This document shows positions 33,131 to 44,999 of a DNA stretch of 64,000 nucleotides, one piece after another; position 1 is the first letter of the stretch, and each line of letters opens with the position of its first letter. The notes under the pieces are model-generated. The model saw nothing but the letters and a program-made list of their open reading frames with translations. It had not been told where the DNA came from and did not search any database. The stretch lies in assembly GCA_017591395.1 (NCBI GenBank), contig WEDG01003429.1, positions 62,001 through 126,000 on the forward strand. The letters are read 5' to 3'. This DNA is from Schistocephalus solidus. Lineage: Eukaryota; Platyhelminthes; Cestoda; Diphyllobothriidea; Diphyllobothriidae. Position numbers and translations under genes: made by a program.

Positions 33131-34926
33131 GTCCTTGTAGCGTCGTTTTTGACCTCCTCTCAGCGAGCACCCGTAGCGACATCTCCGTAGAAAATTAATT
33201 TGGGTAGTCGCTCGTTGTCCATTCTCACCAGGTGGCCACTCCATCGCAGTTGCACTTGCCTTAGCATAGTGTGGATGCTGAAGATTCCGGTCAACTCCAG
33301 GACTTTCGTTTCCGGGATCCTTTCTTGCCATCTCAGCTTCAGTATTCTGCAGAGGCAGCTCAGATGGAAGTGATTCAGCTTCCTGGCTTGGTTCAAGTAG
33401 ACGGTCCAGGTCTCCGCTCCGTAAAAGTGTCGTCAAGACGATGGCCTTGTGCATCTTCAGTTTAGTGTTCAGTTGAGTATCACACGGATTCCACAGGTGC
33501 TTCCACACGGAGGCCTGCAGCCAGCCAAAGGCCTGACTGGCTTTGAAGATCTGTTGAGCAACCTCATCGTCGATTCTCATGTTGCGTGTCAGTGTGTTTC
33601 CCAGATAAGCAAAGTCGTCAACATTTTTGAGTTGAGCGCCGTTGACTTTTGCTTCGGGGTAGCATGGTATTCCGCGCTGGGCGGTGGTTGGTGCAAGACC
33701 ACAGTTTTTACTGTATTGATTGTTAATCCAAAATTGGCACAACCTGTAGTGAAGAGGTTCATGCTCAATTGCATGGTCTCCTCCGTCACAGTGTTAAGGA
33801 CGCAGTCGAACGCGAAGAGCAAGTCATGGACGGTAGTCATAGAAACACGCGTTGTGGCCTGCTTACACCGACTGTTGAGAAGCTGCACGTCAGTTCTGTA
33901 GGCGATGCGGATCCCAGGGCCCTCATCACAGTAGGCTCCCATCAGCATAGCAGAGAACATCAGACTGAATAAGGTGGGGGGCAGCACGCAGTCATGCTTC
34001 ACTTCGTTGGTCACTGCGAATGCTTCGGATATCGTCCCGTTGTCAGTGACGCGCGCCGTCGTGAAGCTGGCGCACCATGTGCGTGAACCGCTCAAGACAG
34101 CCGAATTTCTGGAGGATTTCCCACAGCCGTCGTGCCAAAGGCTTTCATCAGTATAGAGGTGGGTTCGCATCTCCTGGCACTTCTCTTGTAACTAGCGAGG
34201 GGTGGAAATCATGTCAGTTGTTCCGCGATGTCGTCGGAAGCCACAATGTCTTCCGGAAGCAGTCCCTTTTCTAGGTGACCGTTCAAATGATTGAGAAGAA
34301 TACGGGCGAAGATCGTCCCGGTGATATTGAGCAATGAAATGCCTCTGTGATTATCACAAAGTTTTCTGTTCCCCTTCCGCTTGTAGAGATGGACAATGGT
34401 CGCGTCTTTGAAATCCTTAAGAGCTTGTCCTTGGCGTCACATCTCCTGGAAAGGTGCTGTGAGTTCTGCCAAGAACCGGGGCCCGCCGTGCTTGTAGACT
34501 TCCGGCGGGATTTCATCGGATCCTGGGGCTTTACCACTGGAAATCTGCTGCGCGGCCCGGATAGTTCCTGGTAGGGAAGGCGGCAGATCCAGGTCATTGT
34601 TCGTGTCCACTTGAGAGAGTCGGTCAATGGCAGAATCGGAGATGGCTGATGAGCAATTAAGGACACTTCTGAAGTGCTCAGCCCAGCGCTTCAGAATTTG
34701 GGATTTCTCCTTCAAAAGCGTTGTGACGCCAGAGCTGATCAGCGGTGTGGTTTCCTTGATGCAGGGGCCGTAGATGGTCCTTATAGCTTTGAAGAAGATT
34801 TTTATTTCCTTGCGGTCCGCATACCCTTGGATTTCCTCAGCCTTGTGAACCATCCATGCATCCTGCATCTCCCGCAGCCGTTGCTGCACAAGGTGGCGGC
34901 ATCTAAAGAAGGCTGCTTTGGTGGCG

Positions 34927-36140
34927 TCAGTCCTCATGTTTTTTGTAGGCTTTGTGTAGTCCATTCTTCTCAGCGAGTAAGTTGCTGATGTCGTCATCAT
35001 TGTCGTCAAACCAGTTCTGGTGTTGACGACGTGCGCGGCCGAGGACTTCGAGGGCAATGGACAAGATGACGGTTCGCAGTTGACACCATCGGATCTCCAC
35101 GGTGGCGTTATTGGCTGGAGCATGCAGGTCCTCCAGTTTCTGGGTTATTTGGTTACTGAAATCAAAACAGTGAGCAGGCAAATTTAACAAAAGAGTATTA
35201 AACTTATCTGGCAGTCGCTTACCTTGGGGTCTGCTTTGTGGTTGCAGACGAAGCTTCATCTTGGATATGAGGAGGCGGTGATCCGTCCAACCATTGGCAT
35301 CGCGAATCGCCTTGTTCACCAACACCTCCTGTCGATCTCGCCTTCGAACGAGAACATAATCCAGCATGTGCCAGTGTCTCAAACGGGGGGGGGGGGGCAT
35401 CCAGGTCGCCTTCTGCCGCATCGGAAGGCAGAAGAAGGTGTTGCTCAGCAGAAGACGATGCTCAGCGCAGGTTTGCAGAAGAAGAGAGCCGTTATCGTTC
35501 CAGCCACCGAGGCCATTGGAAACCAGCACTCCCTGCCATGTAGCCTGGTCCATCCCGACGCGAGTGTTTAAGTCGCCAAGGACAAGTAACTTATCCACCT
35601 TCGGCACAGTTGCCAGGATTGCGTGCAGGTCCTCATATAATTTGTCCTTCGTCGCATCAGAGCTCGTCATTGGAGGGCGTAGGCACTGATGATGGTGGCA
35701 AACTTGTCTCCCCGAAGAGACAGGAGGAGTCTCATCAGGCGATCATTGATACCCTGTGGCAGACAGGGCAGACGTCTCACGATGTCATTCCGGAGGGCAA
35801 AGGTGACACCAGCGTCGCGTCGCTCTGCCTTTGGCCAGCCGCTCCAGAAAAGGGTATAGCCGGCACCAACCTCCTCTAGCTGACCCTGCTTAGATAATCG
35901 GGTCTCGCTAGGAGCAGAAATGTCCAAATTGTAACGCGCGAATTCCCGAGCGACTAACGCCGTCCTCCATTCCGGTCGGTCACTCCTCGAATTGTCTAAA
36001 AGGAATCGAACATTCCATGTTGCTAGAGTGAGCGGGCTCACTGAGCGTGCCACCACGCCTGGCTCGGATCCTGCAGAGTGGGAGTGCCATAAAGGCCATA
36101 GTAAGATTGAACCGTTGCAGCCGGACTCTCCGTTCTCCAA
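34927..36140 (-). pseudogene. AP endonuclease domain of the RTE-like element
   Basis: Two frames: 36140-35667 and 35670-34927, joined across a missing base near 35680 where SAYA should continue into PPMTS. Motifs WNVR, SETR, GDLN (usually GDFN), and TDHRL are present. A G/C homopolymer of about 13 bases near 35385-35398 encodes a proline run. Confidence 0.85.
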
Positions 36141-36179
36141 TGAGTGAACTCACCCGAGCAGTCCGGAGCATATGGCGCG

Positions 36180-37540
36180 GGCGATAGGGACGTGGGATTT
36201 TCGGTTTGACTTTTGCAACCGCGTATTTTGTGATCTGCGAACTGTGGCTGGCTGCAGAAGACCTGAGACCCAGCATTTTTGGGCACCTTTTCTAGCCCCT
36301 TCTACCGCGGAAGGCTGGCAGTGCTACTTGGACTCCCTAGACGGCTGCCGAACTGCCCTATGGGTCATAGTTTTGTTTTAGTGGGAGGACTACTTGAGTT
36401 AGTCATTGCTGTCACGCTCGTTGTAGGACTTTTGAGATAGGGGGAGGTGGTGTGAATTTCGGGAATCAGTCGTACCGGGTGTGAAGGCCCACACAACACC
36501 GGAGACCCTCACCTGGTTTAACCCGATGGTCGTAACGGTTGCCCGGGGTGTGGCCGCTGGGAAGAGCCCAGCTACGAGGAGCCCCAGGTGAGAGTTTGGT
36601 ACCAGGTAGAGGCAGCCACAGGAGCATTCACCACATGTACGAGACAAATGGAGCATTCAAATGCTACCTGTGTGGTGCCAACCCTAACTAGTACCCCTGC
36701 ACCCCACAAACGTGCACACAATCCTGGACGTCCAGAAGCTCATGTCAGTTATAATGCCTTACATCCCCTTCGATAAGAGCCATATTAACATGACTTCGAA
36801 CCGCGAAAATACCGAATTACACCGCCAACTTGAGGTTCTTCAAACCACGGGTTTTAGCACATCGCGTTAGTTTGAAAATGCGTCAGATTGATAGTAGTAG
36901 GGAATGTATTGTTCTGCTGCATGGATGGCTTTCCCTCTGTCGGCTTTGCTCTCTCCTCCCTCGCCCATGCTTTCGTGCCCAGGTTGAGTCAAACAGAGTG
37001 AGAATAAAATTGGGCACGGTGACTGACCAGAGTTAAAAGGTAGGGTTCTAAGCAGTGGTTGTACTCCGAGTCCTACAATCATCACAGCCTGTTTCGTATA
37101 AGAAGGGAAGGGGAGATAGCAGTAGGAGTTGTGTATTCTGTACAGAAACTCAGTGGCGCTCAGAGGCCCCAATGCGCGTCAAGCTCTGGGCCTGCGCACG
37201 CGTCTCTCAGCTAGCGTGATGTAGGCGTGATTGAGCGAAAGTCATATGAGAGTTAGCTGATGTCCGCTGCTTGTCCGCTTGATTGGTTGATAGCATTTGG
37301 TTGGCCCATTTGATTGGCTGTCCCGGAGGCTGCATGTGGTAGCTCGAGAAATGTCCCCACATGACCTCATGCGCGGCGTGGGCGCTGAATTTCGAAGGCC
37401 CTATAAACATCCTGTCTGCGCGTGCCACACACGAACACACTTATAGGTTTTATGAGCACGCAGATGGATAAAGCTGTCCAAATTTTGTGATTAATTGACG
37501 CAGTCTCCTATAGAGGGCAGAGACCTAATAATCAGATATT
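36180..37540. other. No recognisable gene
   Basis: 5' leader of the RTE-like element probably extends to about 36280. Beyond that, short open stretches on both strands show no family pattern. Confidence 0.4.
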
Positions 37541-37542
37541 CA

Positions 37543-37826
37543 GTAGAGGATTTTGGCAGATTTGAATAAATCCTTTGAACCACTTGTGAAAACCTCGGGG
37601 GCCTTGGTGGGATTCAAACCCACGCCAGCAAGGGGAAGGCTTTAGTGCCGCCAAAGCTCTAGCCAACTGAGCTACGAGGCCCTACAGGGAGCCGTGAGTT
37701 TAATCACACTTGGGCCAAGTTACCGCCTAGCCTACTGCAACTTATGGAATTCACCAATTCTGCTACAGCAGGCTGACTGCCCAAGCAGGATTTCAGTCCA
37801 TCAATCCATCAATCTAGAATCCACCA
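37543..37826 (-). repeat. tRNA-related unit, family F2
   Basis: On -: leader, tRNA-like body with GTAGCTCAGTTGGCTAGAGC and GGTTTGAATCCCACC, and a tail ending CCAAAATCCTCTACTG. It is followed by units in the opposite orientation, so the tRNA-like bodies point away from one another across about 37830. Confidence 0.8.
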
Positions 37827-37834
37827 TAGGACTA

Positions 37835-37957
37835 CCGGAGCGTTAACTATACTATAGCCTTCCCCTGACTGGTGTGGGTTCGAATCCCACCGAGTCCACC
37901 ACGTTTTTCACAAGTGGGTCAAAGGAATTCTTCAAATCTGCCAAAATCCTCTACTAA
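37835..37957 (+). repeat. tRNA-related unit, family F2, 3' part
   Basis: Begins inside a decayed tRNA-like body (GAGCGTTAACTATAC), then GGGTTCGAATCCCACCGAGT (B box) and a complete tail ending CCAAAATCCTCTACTA at 37957. Confidence 0.8.
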
Positions 37958-38236
37958 TTAAATTTTGCCTGGTAGTCATTTGTGGATTCTGGATTGATTG
38001 CTTAGGAAATCCTGCTTGGGCCGTCAGCTTACTGTATCAGAATTGTTGGATTCCATACGTTGCAGTAGGTTAGACGGGTAACTTGACCCAGGTGAGATTA
38101 AACTCACGGCTCACGGTGGGGCCTCGGAGCTCAGTTGGCTAGAGCGTTGGCTGTACTAAAGCCTTCCCCCTGCTGGCGCAGGTTCGAATCCAACCGAGGC
38201 CACCGAGTTTTTCACAAGTTGGTCAAAGGATTCAGA
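37958..38236 (+). repeat. tRNA-related unit, family F2, leader plus tRNA-like body
   Basis: Leader from ATTAAATTTTGCCTGG to CTCACGGCTCACGGTGGGGC, then a body GAGCTCAGTTGGCTAGAGCG and CAGGTTCGAATCCAACCGAG. The GGCCTCG/CGAGGCC ends could pair like an acceptor stem. The anticodon arm and the region after it do not fold as a normal tRNA, so I call it tRNA-related rather than a tRNA gene. Confidence 0.8.
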
Positions 38237-38639
38237 TAATCATCTTTTCTTTATTTATCTCAGTTAGTCCGTTTTGTTCCATAGAAAGCCTCCAACCCTC
38301 AGGAAATCACACGTATACGTAAGAGTTACAAGTTTTACATGAAAAGGACCATCTATTATGGAGACAGATTAAATCTCAGTTTCTGTATTTCAGTCTCTAC
38401 ACGTAAGATATCGTGCCAGAAATGGCAATGCAGAACGCTGATGTGCCGAATTACGGCAAGCGATATGTCAGAAGCCTCGACGCGTGGGATGGGAAGACTT
38501 CGCGACAATTAGATTAGAGTGGAGGGGATGGACAATATCATCAGGAATTCAACCAGCGAATTGCTTGACCGTTCTGACAAGACGTTGCGCTGTCATGTTA
38601 ACTTAAGCAATGCGAGGAACCAACAGCAGATGGGAGCAC

Positions 38640-39140
38640 TCGGAAGATACGTTTTAAAATCAGCATATCTTTCTCAAGCGAAGCAGGACAAATAAAGGTG
38701 GAAAAATAGAGAATAAGAGGGAGAATACGGACATCTATAAATTTACAGATTATGGCTTGAGGTGTGTGATAGGAGAGTAACCGACGAAGATAGTAATGAA
38801 GTTTACGAATTTTAGTGAACAGAGTTTAAATATGAAGAGAATGAAAGATCAGATGTCAGAGTAACACCACGGTACCAGAAAGAGGTTACCTCATCAGGAA
38901 GAAGGTCCAAGGATTAAGGAATGGGAGAGGGTCGCAGTCGCAAAACACCATGGACTGAATTCTGATTATTCACTAGAAGACCATTTCCTAACGACCATGC
39001 CGAGACGTGGTCTAGGCCATCCTTCAGAAACTGGAGATGCATCTGATTTTTAAGAGGACGTCAAACAACTACAGCGTCAGCATATCTAACGGCGTTCAGC
39101 AACAACTTGCACATGATTTCTAGCGGCTTTATGTTCAGTT
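38640..39140 (-). pseudogene. Reverse transcriptase palm fossil
   Basis: No ORF survives, but - strand frames give AVRYADAVVV at 39090-39065, QFLKDGLDHVSAWSLGNGL and NSVHGVLRLR, then FWYRGVTLTSDLSFSSYL, the palm and thumb order of CR1/L2-type RTs. The catalytic YADD reads YADA at 39084-39073. Decayed sequence probably continues to about 38300. Confidence 0.6.
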
Positions 39141-39149
39141 TAATAAAAA

Positions 39150-42100
39150 AAAAAAATTAAAATACGGTCTATTGGCGTAACTACCTGACACAAAGCCATC
39201 CCCAAACAGTGATCACTGACTCACTGAAGAGCTTAACTCGCCAGAAGTGCTATTTCGCACCGTTGCCAAGAGTATGCAGATTTCGCATGTAAACGCGGTT
39301 CCCCGCTGGACTCCGACGTCACCTCCCGTTTTGTTTGTGCTATAGGGTTTCGTGTTAGAAGGTTCCTTTTTTAAGAAAACTACGCTTACGCCCTTGGCGC
39401 CGGTGAAGAGTGGTATGTGTATAAGGAGGCGATAGGTTGTCTGAGACGGCGTTCTCTCTGTGAAAGTACATTTTGCGTGATGTAAGTCAGCTTCAACTCA
39501 AGTTTGCTTAACCAAGTACCCCGCATAACCAAAACTTTAGCTAAATTTTGCACAGCCTAGAAGAAGTAGTGACCAGTCTTTGTGTTTCTCTGGAAATATG
39601 AGTTTGAGCCTACATACGAAAACTTGTTTTTAATCATGAAAGTGGAACCATAAAAACGGGTTTCATACATGAACCTTGAGGACTTTAACTTGACTATTAT
39701 AGAAACTTTGAGCTCCAAAGATGATTTTCTATCGGTAAATATAAAATTTCGACAGTCGATGGGTTTCTCTCTGGTTAGTAATGCTGCCATCATCAAACCA
39801 ACAGATAAGTTCCCAGCTTTTAACTTCCCCTTGGTATTATGGAAATTTTACGTTGTAAAATGAATTTAAGAGCGGGACAGAAGCAGTAAACCTGAAGAAA
39901 ATATCATACTACCGAAAACAAAACGCGCACGGAATAGCATATCAAGTCGAAAATACAGACTGACGACGACCTTAAACTCAAACACCATTTCACCGCACAA
40001 AATTTTCACCGTTTAATCGTTATGGCAATCAATCCCAGCTGTCTGTAGCAGAGAGGCAGATTGCTGAGCAGAAATACGCTAGAAACGAATCGTTTAGTGC
40101 TGGGAGGAAATGATGTGTTCTTTATGGCCTCATGGATGGCACCCTGTCCTCTTCAAGTCACCCTACAAGGACATATCGAGAAGCTTGAGCCACTAGATTC
40201 AACCGCATATCAGGAATTGCCCTTCTAAAATATAAATCAAGGAAGCGTGCGAAATATACGGCTTTGACTCAGTCAATTAAAATACTCTTAAGCAAAAAAT
40301 ATATTAGTTATATCAGGGATGCTGTGTACAGGCTATTCAGAGTGCGCAACCGGAACCCATTCCCAATTCGTTTATTAGAAATATTCTCCTGAAGCTACGG
40401 TTATTCAACACCAGCAATGATTCTTTAAAAACGTTTATACTAAATGTTACTGGTTTATCCAGTTGTGCAACTCAAGTATTTCTTACTTCGGCCAAAGTTT
40501 GATTATTTGTCCTGCCTGTGGACAGAAGGTTCTTTTTTATATTTTGCTTAAGTTGCTGATTCCTATTATTCTTATCCTGAACAATTTGGGCATTAGTTTT
40601 ATCTCCCTACCTTTTAAAACGAGCTGGTTCTTTTGACTGGAAATACACCCGAGGAATGGATGTAAAGAAATTCCAGTGTGAAAATTTGTTTCAATAAAAG
40701 AAACGGGCTGGACAATGCGTTCGAAGACAGTAAGCCGGTCCCACCCGTATACTCTAGGCGTTCTACTTTCCAAGGTGATTTGATTGTGTCAACTGGCTGG
40801 ATTCGGATGGTCAAAGCACGTTGCTTCTGAAGCTGCTGTTAACCACTAGGAGAATTTCACTGATCGATCCCGAAACGTCACTCAATCTCATCGAGTGAAT
40901 CGCTGCTTCGAAGTTGATAGCACTCCTCTCCACTGAGAATGTATGACAGATTATCAATTATTGGATTTTGCGTTGACCGGACGAAGTTATATCTCACCAA
41001 ACGGCATCATGTAGAGAAATCGGCCGTGGCCCACCATTTTAATTTAGGTTTCAACCCCTCTACCTGGCGTCAAAAGACCGTGGGGGACCTTTTTCACCCT
41101 GGGAAGTTGGCTGATTGTTTATGTAACTTTCTTGACATTGAAAGCGTTCGGCAGAATGTGCGTATTGAGATCCAGTTTTGGCGTTCTCTGAATAATGAAT
41201 TGGTCAGAAAACCCTAGCCTTTTGTTGCTCATCGAAGTTTTTGTGAGCTGTAAGCCTTGCTTTTCAGTTCACTGCAGTTAGTCTTCACTCGCCGGTAAAT
41301 AGCACTTTTAAAACCTGCGTGCTTGGCTGGTTGGGCCATTGTGGCTGACAAAATGGTTAGAGTGCGTCAAAACTGCCGATTTTCAAGTACTCAAGCTCGA
41401 TACTCTACACATGGGCAAAAAATATGCGAAGGGGCGGAAGGCAAACATGCGAGTTCACCTACGTTCGAAATTGTACTGCGAAGGGTTTCGAAAAAAATCC
41501 ACAAGAAAATGACCACCCGCGGAAAACATTTCGTTACTCAGAAAGGATTTGTGGAGAATTCCGTCAAGAGCAGTTTCATAGAGTGTTTTAAAGAGCTGAG
41601 AGCCGATATTCATAGCAAACCATGCAAGTTCTGATAGTAATGCAAGTATAATCAAGGTTCTATGCTTTACTTTTAACGACACCCCACGTAAGGAACTTGC
41701 TATTTTCAAAAACCTACCATCATCATGCGGGTCTTTTCGAGCTCAAAATATACGAAATCCTAAGTTCAGGTATGGCAATTCGGTGGAAATATTTGACGAA
41801 GACTGCAGGATGCCGTCGATGCCGAGGGGAAATTAGCTCAGGAAGTAAAGGAACGCGTAATTATTTCTTTTATTTATATTGTAAAATGAAAATGTAGTAA
41901 AGTTCTTTCGTGTTCAGCTCTCAATTTCTGTGACAAGCCTTCTTGACCCAATGAAGTCTCTTAATAGAGAAGCCAGTTTTACTCTAATAATGTTGATTAA
42001 AATCGAGTACATTAAGGAATGTGTTGTCCAGAAACATTTCCGGATATCCGGCAGTCCGAGTGCTGAATGCGAGGACGTCCACCACCGCCCAAAGAGGTTG

Positions 42101-42740
42101 ACACAGAAGTGCCTTCTGCATAAACCTGTTTATATTGAAATATACTTGCACCACGCCCACTCCATTCACACTCACCCTACGACGATGATAAAATGTTAAG
42201 ATGAGCGGATGTGGGCATGAGCGCAACTAGCCTGACTGTGCCTACCACTGAGGCGCCGGGCGATGCCTCCGCATTACGTGAGAGGTGCGTCGCGTTTCGT
42301 CTCCAGGCAGAAGCTAGCAAAATGGATCGTATGTTTGACCCCGGAGGGAGACAGGCTGTGTTGTGAAGAGCCTCTTGTGTATGTATGAGGTGAAGCAGGA
42401 TCGTGCGTAGCACAGGAGTAATCGTGCATTTGCGGGTACGGCAAGGTGTTCTGATGGGGTTGATTATGTGATGAAGAGGTAGGCCAGACGCTTAAAAAGG
42501 TGTGCGTCATCCTTCTTCATGACGTAGTCGCTCCATTGCGGTTACATCATAGCACGGTAGGGATGCTAGGCTAGGGATGCCGGCCGAAGGCTTAAACAGT
42601 TATTGGAGGTCTGACTTACAATGTTAGATGGGCGCTCACAAATCGGTTACGGAACGAGTGAGCCCCCTAACTGTTCGGTGAGCTACCATCCACCCTTGTC
42701 GATATTCCCGATCGAAACCGACAAGACAAAGAACCCACGG
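39150..42740. other. No recognisable gene
   Basis: Open stretches up to 103 codons (41323-41634) and several of 60-90 on both strands, none with a domain or exon-like context that I recognise. Sequence near 40220-40400 (+) could be decayed retroelement C-terminal coding sequence. Confidence 0.35.
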
Positions 42741-42845
42741 CGCAGTGGGTTAGAGTGTTGGGCTTCAAACCAACAGGTCGCCAGTTCGAGCCCCAGGTGC
42801 CGCCATACATGGGGTTGGATAGAGCTGACTGATGATGGCTAAAAA
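42738..42845 (+). repeat. tRNA-related repeat, family F1, + copy
   Basis: Head CAGTGGGTTAGAGTGTTGGG (A box) and CCAGTTCGAGCCCCAGGTG (B box) followed by the F1 tail with GGGTTGGATAGAGCTGACTG and ATGATGGCTAAAAATC. The tail equals, on the opposite strand, the sequence before the heads at 365-420 and 6990-7040. Confidence 0.8.
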
Positions 42846-42896
42846 TCCATAAACAACCGTTAATGTCTCTCTTCTAATATCATCTGTAATATCATC

Positions 42897-43968
42897 TGAC
42901 TTACAGTTTCGCCAGCTGTCACTCGGTTGTACACGTGAACATTAATGGCGTCTTTGAAATGCTGGTGGAATTACCATCATATCCGCACCTGCTGGGATGG
43001 TTAAAGGAAGTTGTCAATAATTTGGGAGCCATCGTACGTGTAAAGTTTGATGTCGCCAACGTCGGCATCGTGTTATTCTCCGTAGAGCAACTAGTGCACA
43101 GCATAGTTCGTCTCTTGAAGACAAGGCGAAAGATCTATGTCCCCTCAAACTGATCAGGCGGTAGATGCGCTTGTTCGAAACGGGAGCGCACATGACATGG
43201 CAGACATTAATGGGGATGTGAGCCCCCTACCAAATGCTGTGCATCGGGGGACTTCATGACCCGCCCAAGTGCAGGCTCACGTCATGCCAGTCAATTGCTC
43301 TTGATGCCGCCTCCGGTCTTCTTGACTCTGTCTTGACACCGGGCACAGGTGGGTGAGAGAAGAGACAGAGAGTGTGTGGTAGATTCAGCACAAGTATATT
43401 ATCACTATCCTCTAATTCGCGCGCAAGTCACCGTAGCTGAGCCCACCCTTGCTGTGGGGCATATGGTCGACCTCATCGGACTCGACGTCGGACTATAGGG
43501 ACTGGATGATGGAGGTCGACATCTGAGTACACTACACAAAGTTCGTTTATGGCTTCTTCGCAGATTTGCATGTGTATTTGAGGATGTCCTGGAACTGCGT
43601 GGCTCCGCGCTCCAGCTTCTGTGACTTCTCCTTTAGTAGGGTTGTATCCTTGTAACCGAGAAATAATACATTCCTCTCTTGGGGACCATGAACTGCTTTG
43701 ATGGACTCCAATAAGCTCTTAAGTGTCGCGCATTTTGAATGTCCTTTGACTTCTTCGACGGCGATTTTACTAATCGTTCTATATCCCTCGGCCATAGCTG
43801 CTGTAGGTTTCTGCATCCAGAGTATGTGACTTTGTCATCGTTGTTAGCACTGGTCATGGAGATGGTATGTAGCCTCTGTTCATTGGAGAGCAAATTGTGC
43901 TGTCGGCGTGCCCGACCGAGGTTTTCCTTGGCGGTCAGCTTAATGCACCCCACACCTCCCTCCTATGG
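42897..43968 (-). repeat. Inverted ~1.1-kb repeat, copy 1
   Basis: Matches 55910-57012 in the opposite orientation. In - orientation it starts with an RTE-like linker fragment (43953-43547), then about 600 bp without coding pattern including GATAGTGATAATATACTTG and CTTGACACCGGGCACAGG on its complement, and ends at GGCGAAACTGTAAGT. Divergence is moderate, with small indels. Confidence 0.85.
43547..43953 (-). pseudogene. RTE-like linker fragment in the inverted repeat
   Basis: Overlapping frames give CIKLTAKENLGRARRQHNLL, then [12 protein letters not shown] and [18 protein letters not shown]. These match LEVLGRARRQHQNW, RTIYGPCIKETTPL and [18 protein letters not shown] of the 32395-36140 element. 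Only the region between endonuclease and RT is present. Confidence 0.75.
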
Positions 43969-44298
43969 ATCGTGACCTTGGGGACAACATAAGCTAATCG
44001 TTTGAGCAGGTGTTCATTTGCCGCCTCCTCCATCACGGTTACTTCTCAGCACGCTGCCCGATAAGGTTTCGCATAGTTAAATCGTTACTAACCTTTTGAT
44101 CAGACGGTGGTCCCTCTTCCTCCCAACTGTTCTCTGCAACTCATCTCGTCGTTTTTTAGCCACGTTTGATCAGTCAGATCTTCATGGTTCATTACAGAAT
44201 AAATATAACAAGTTTGCACTGTTTAAGTAAAATGAGCGCATTTTAAATAATAAGAAATTTTCCCGTAGTAAATAAACAACAGACAATTTCACGAAAAA

Positions 44299-44517
44299 TC
44301 AAAATTCAACATCTTCGGCTTCAAGCTGCAAGCGTTGGCTGTTCACGTTTACTATGATTAGGATCAGCATACCAGTTAGCTGTACTGAGATGATGTGCCG
44401 GCCATCAGTGACATTTTGATCCACTGTCCATCCCGTCTTGGCTGGACACACAGACAAAAGTGACACAGGAGAGGTAGATTTAAAGTTGACAATGAACTGC
44501 AATCTATGCGAAACTTT
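44299..44517 (-). CDS. Candidate terminal exon, unknown protein
   Basis: An acceptor (TAGCTTCTACCGCAG) at 44519-44518 on - opens a 72-codon frame that runs to a stop at 44299. The peptide (KVSHRLQFIVNFKSTSPVSL to QRLQLEAEDVEF) has alternating hydrophobic strands and looks protein-like, but I recognise no family. No upstream exon was found on - within several kb. It may be chance. Confidence 0.25.
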   Translation of the reverse strand, partial: KVSHRLQFIVNFKSTSPVSLLSVCPAKTGWTVDQNVTDGRHIISVQLTGMLILIIVNVNSQRLQLEAEDVEF

Positions 44518-44732
44518 CTGCGGTAGAAGCTATAAGGGGTGAGAGTAGTGGAAGCTGCCAACGTAGTGCCGCGCAAAAAAATAGGAGTGCACGGACCCTC
44601 CCTATGAAGTTTTTATAATCTTTGTTTCTAGAATATCGGTAAATCCTTGTGGGTGCTTGTGTCCAAAATTGGACTCGGAGCCTTGTCTACTTATGTCCCT
44701 TCGTACACTTTTATCTTGTAAGCCTCGGGCAG

Positions 44733-44984
44733 AGAACAATCCTAATGTACAAAGCGAGAACACGTTTGATTCATGCCCAAGTAAAGGTCCTTCGCGAAAA
44801 TGGACTGGACTTGGCAGTGGCATTCGCCCTGGGATACCACCACTCTGCTGAATATATCCGTAAACTGCAGGAAAAACTCAGGTGGGAACTTTTAGGTGCA
44901 CACTTGAATTTATTTGATGCGGACGTATGTCAGATTCGGCTAGCGATCTTTGAAATCAGATATGGAAGGCGACCTGTGGCATAA
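44733..44984 (+). CDS. Candidate terminal exon, unknown protein
   Basis: Follows a plausible acceptor (GCCTCGGGCAG) and gives 83 residues to a stop, with a first Met codon at 44745. The peptide is helical-looking (IHAQVKVLRENGLDLAVAFA, EYIRKLQEKLRWELLGAHL). No homologous family was recognised, and no partner exon was identified upstream. Confidence 0.25.
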   Translation, partial: RTILMYKARTRLIHAQVKVLRENGLDLAVAFALGYHHSAEYIRKLQEKLRWELLGAHLNLFDADVCQIRLAIFEIRYGRRPVA

Positions 44985-44999
44985 AGCTCGCTCATACAA

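Larger units (their letters stand above)
32395..36140 (-). mobile_element. RTE-like non-LTR retrotransposon with C-terminal zinc fingers, near complete, defective
   Basis: Endonuclease begins LTLATWNVRFLL (36060) and has VLGDLNTRVG, DYVLVRRRDR and GWTDHRLLI. The linker includes LGRARRQHQNWFDDND. RT runs from about 34600 to 33600 and is followed by a long C-terminal region ([14 protein letters not shown]) and three C2H2-like fingers at about 32900, 32590 and 32450 (the last CPHCTHTFTHRMGLLGH). Breaks include a one-base deletion near 35680, frameshifts near 34935 and in the RT, and stops at the fingers. The catalytic FADD reads FAFD at 33816-33805. The element structure is one I associate with tapeworm repeats. 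Confidence 0.9.

Noticed and set aside
35385..35398. G homopolymer as a programmed frameshift site
   Set aside because: It encodes a proline run in a frame that continues on both sides; the actual frame breaks lie elsewhere (near 35680 and 34935).
37600..38200. Functional tRNA genes
   Set aside because: A and B boxes and acceptor-like ends are present, but the anticodon arm and following bases do not give a normal cloverleaf, and the same body recurs as repeats with conserved flanks.
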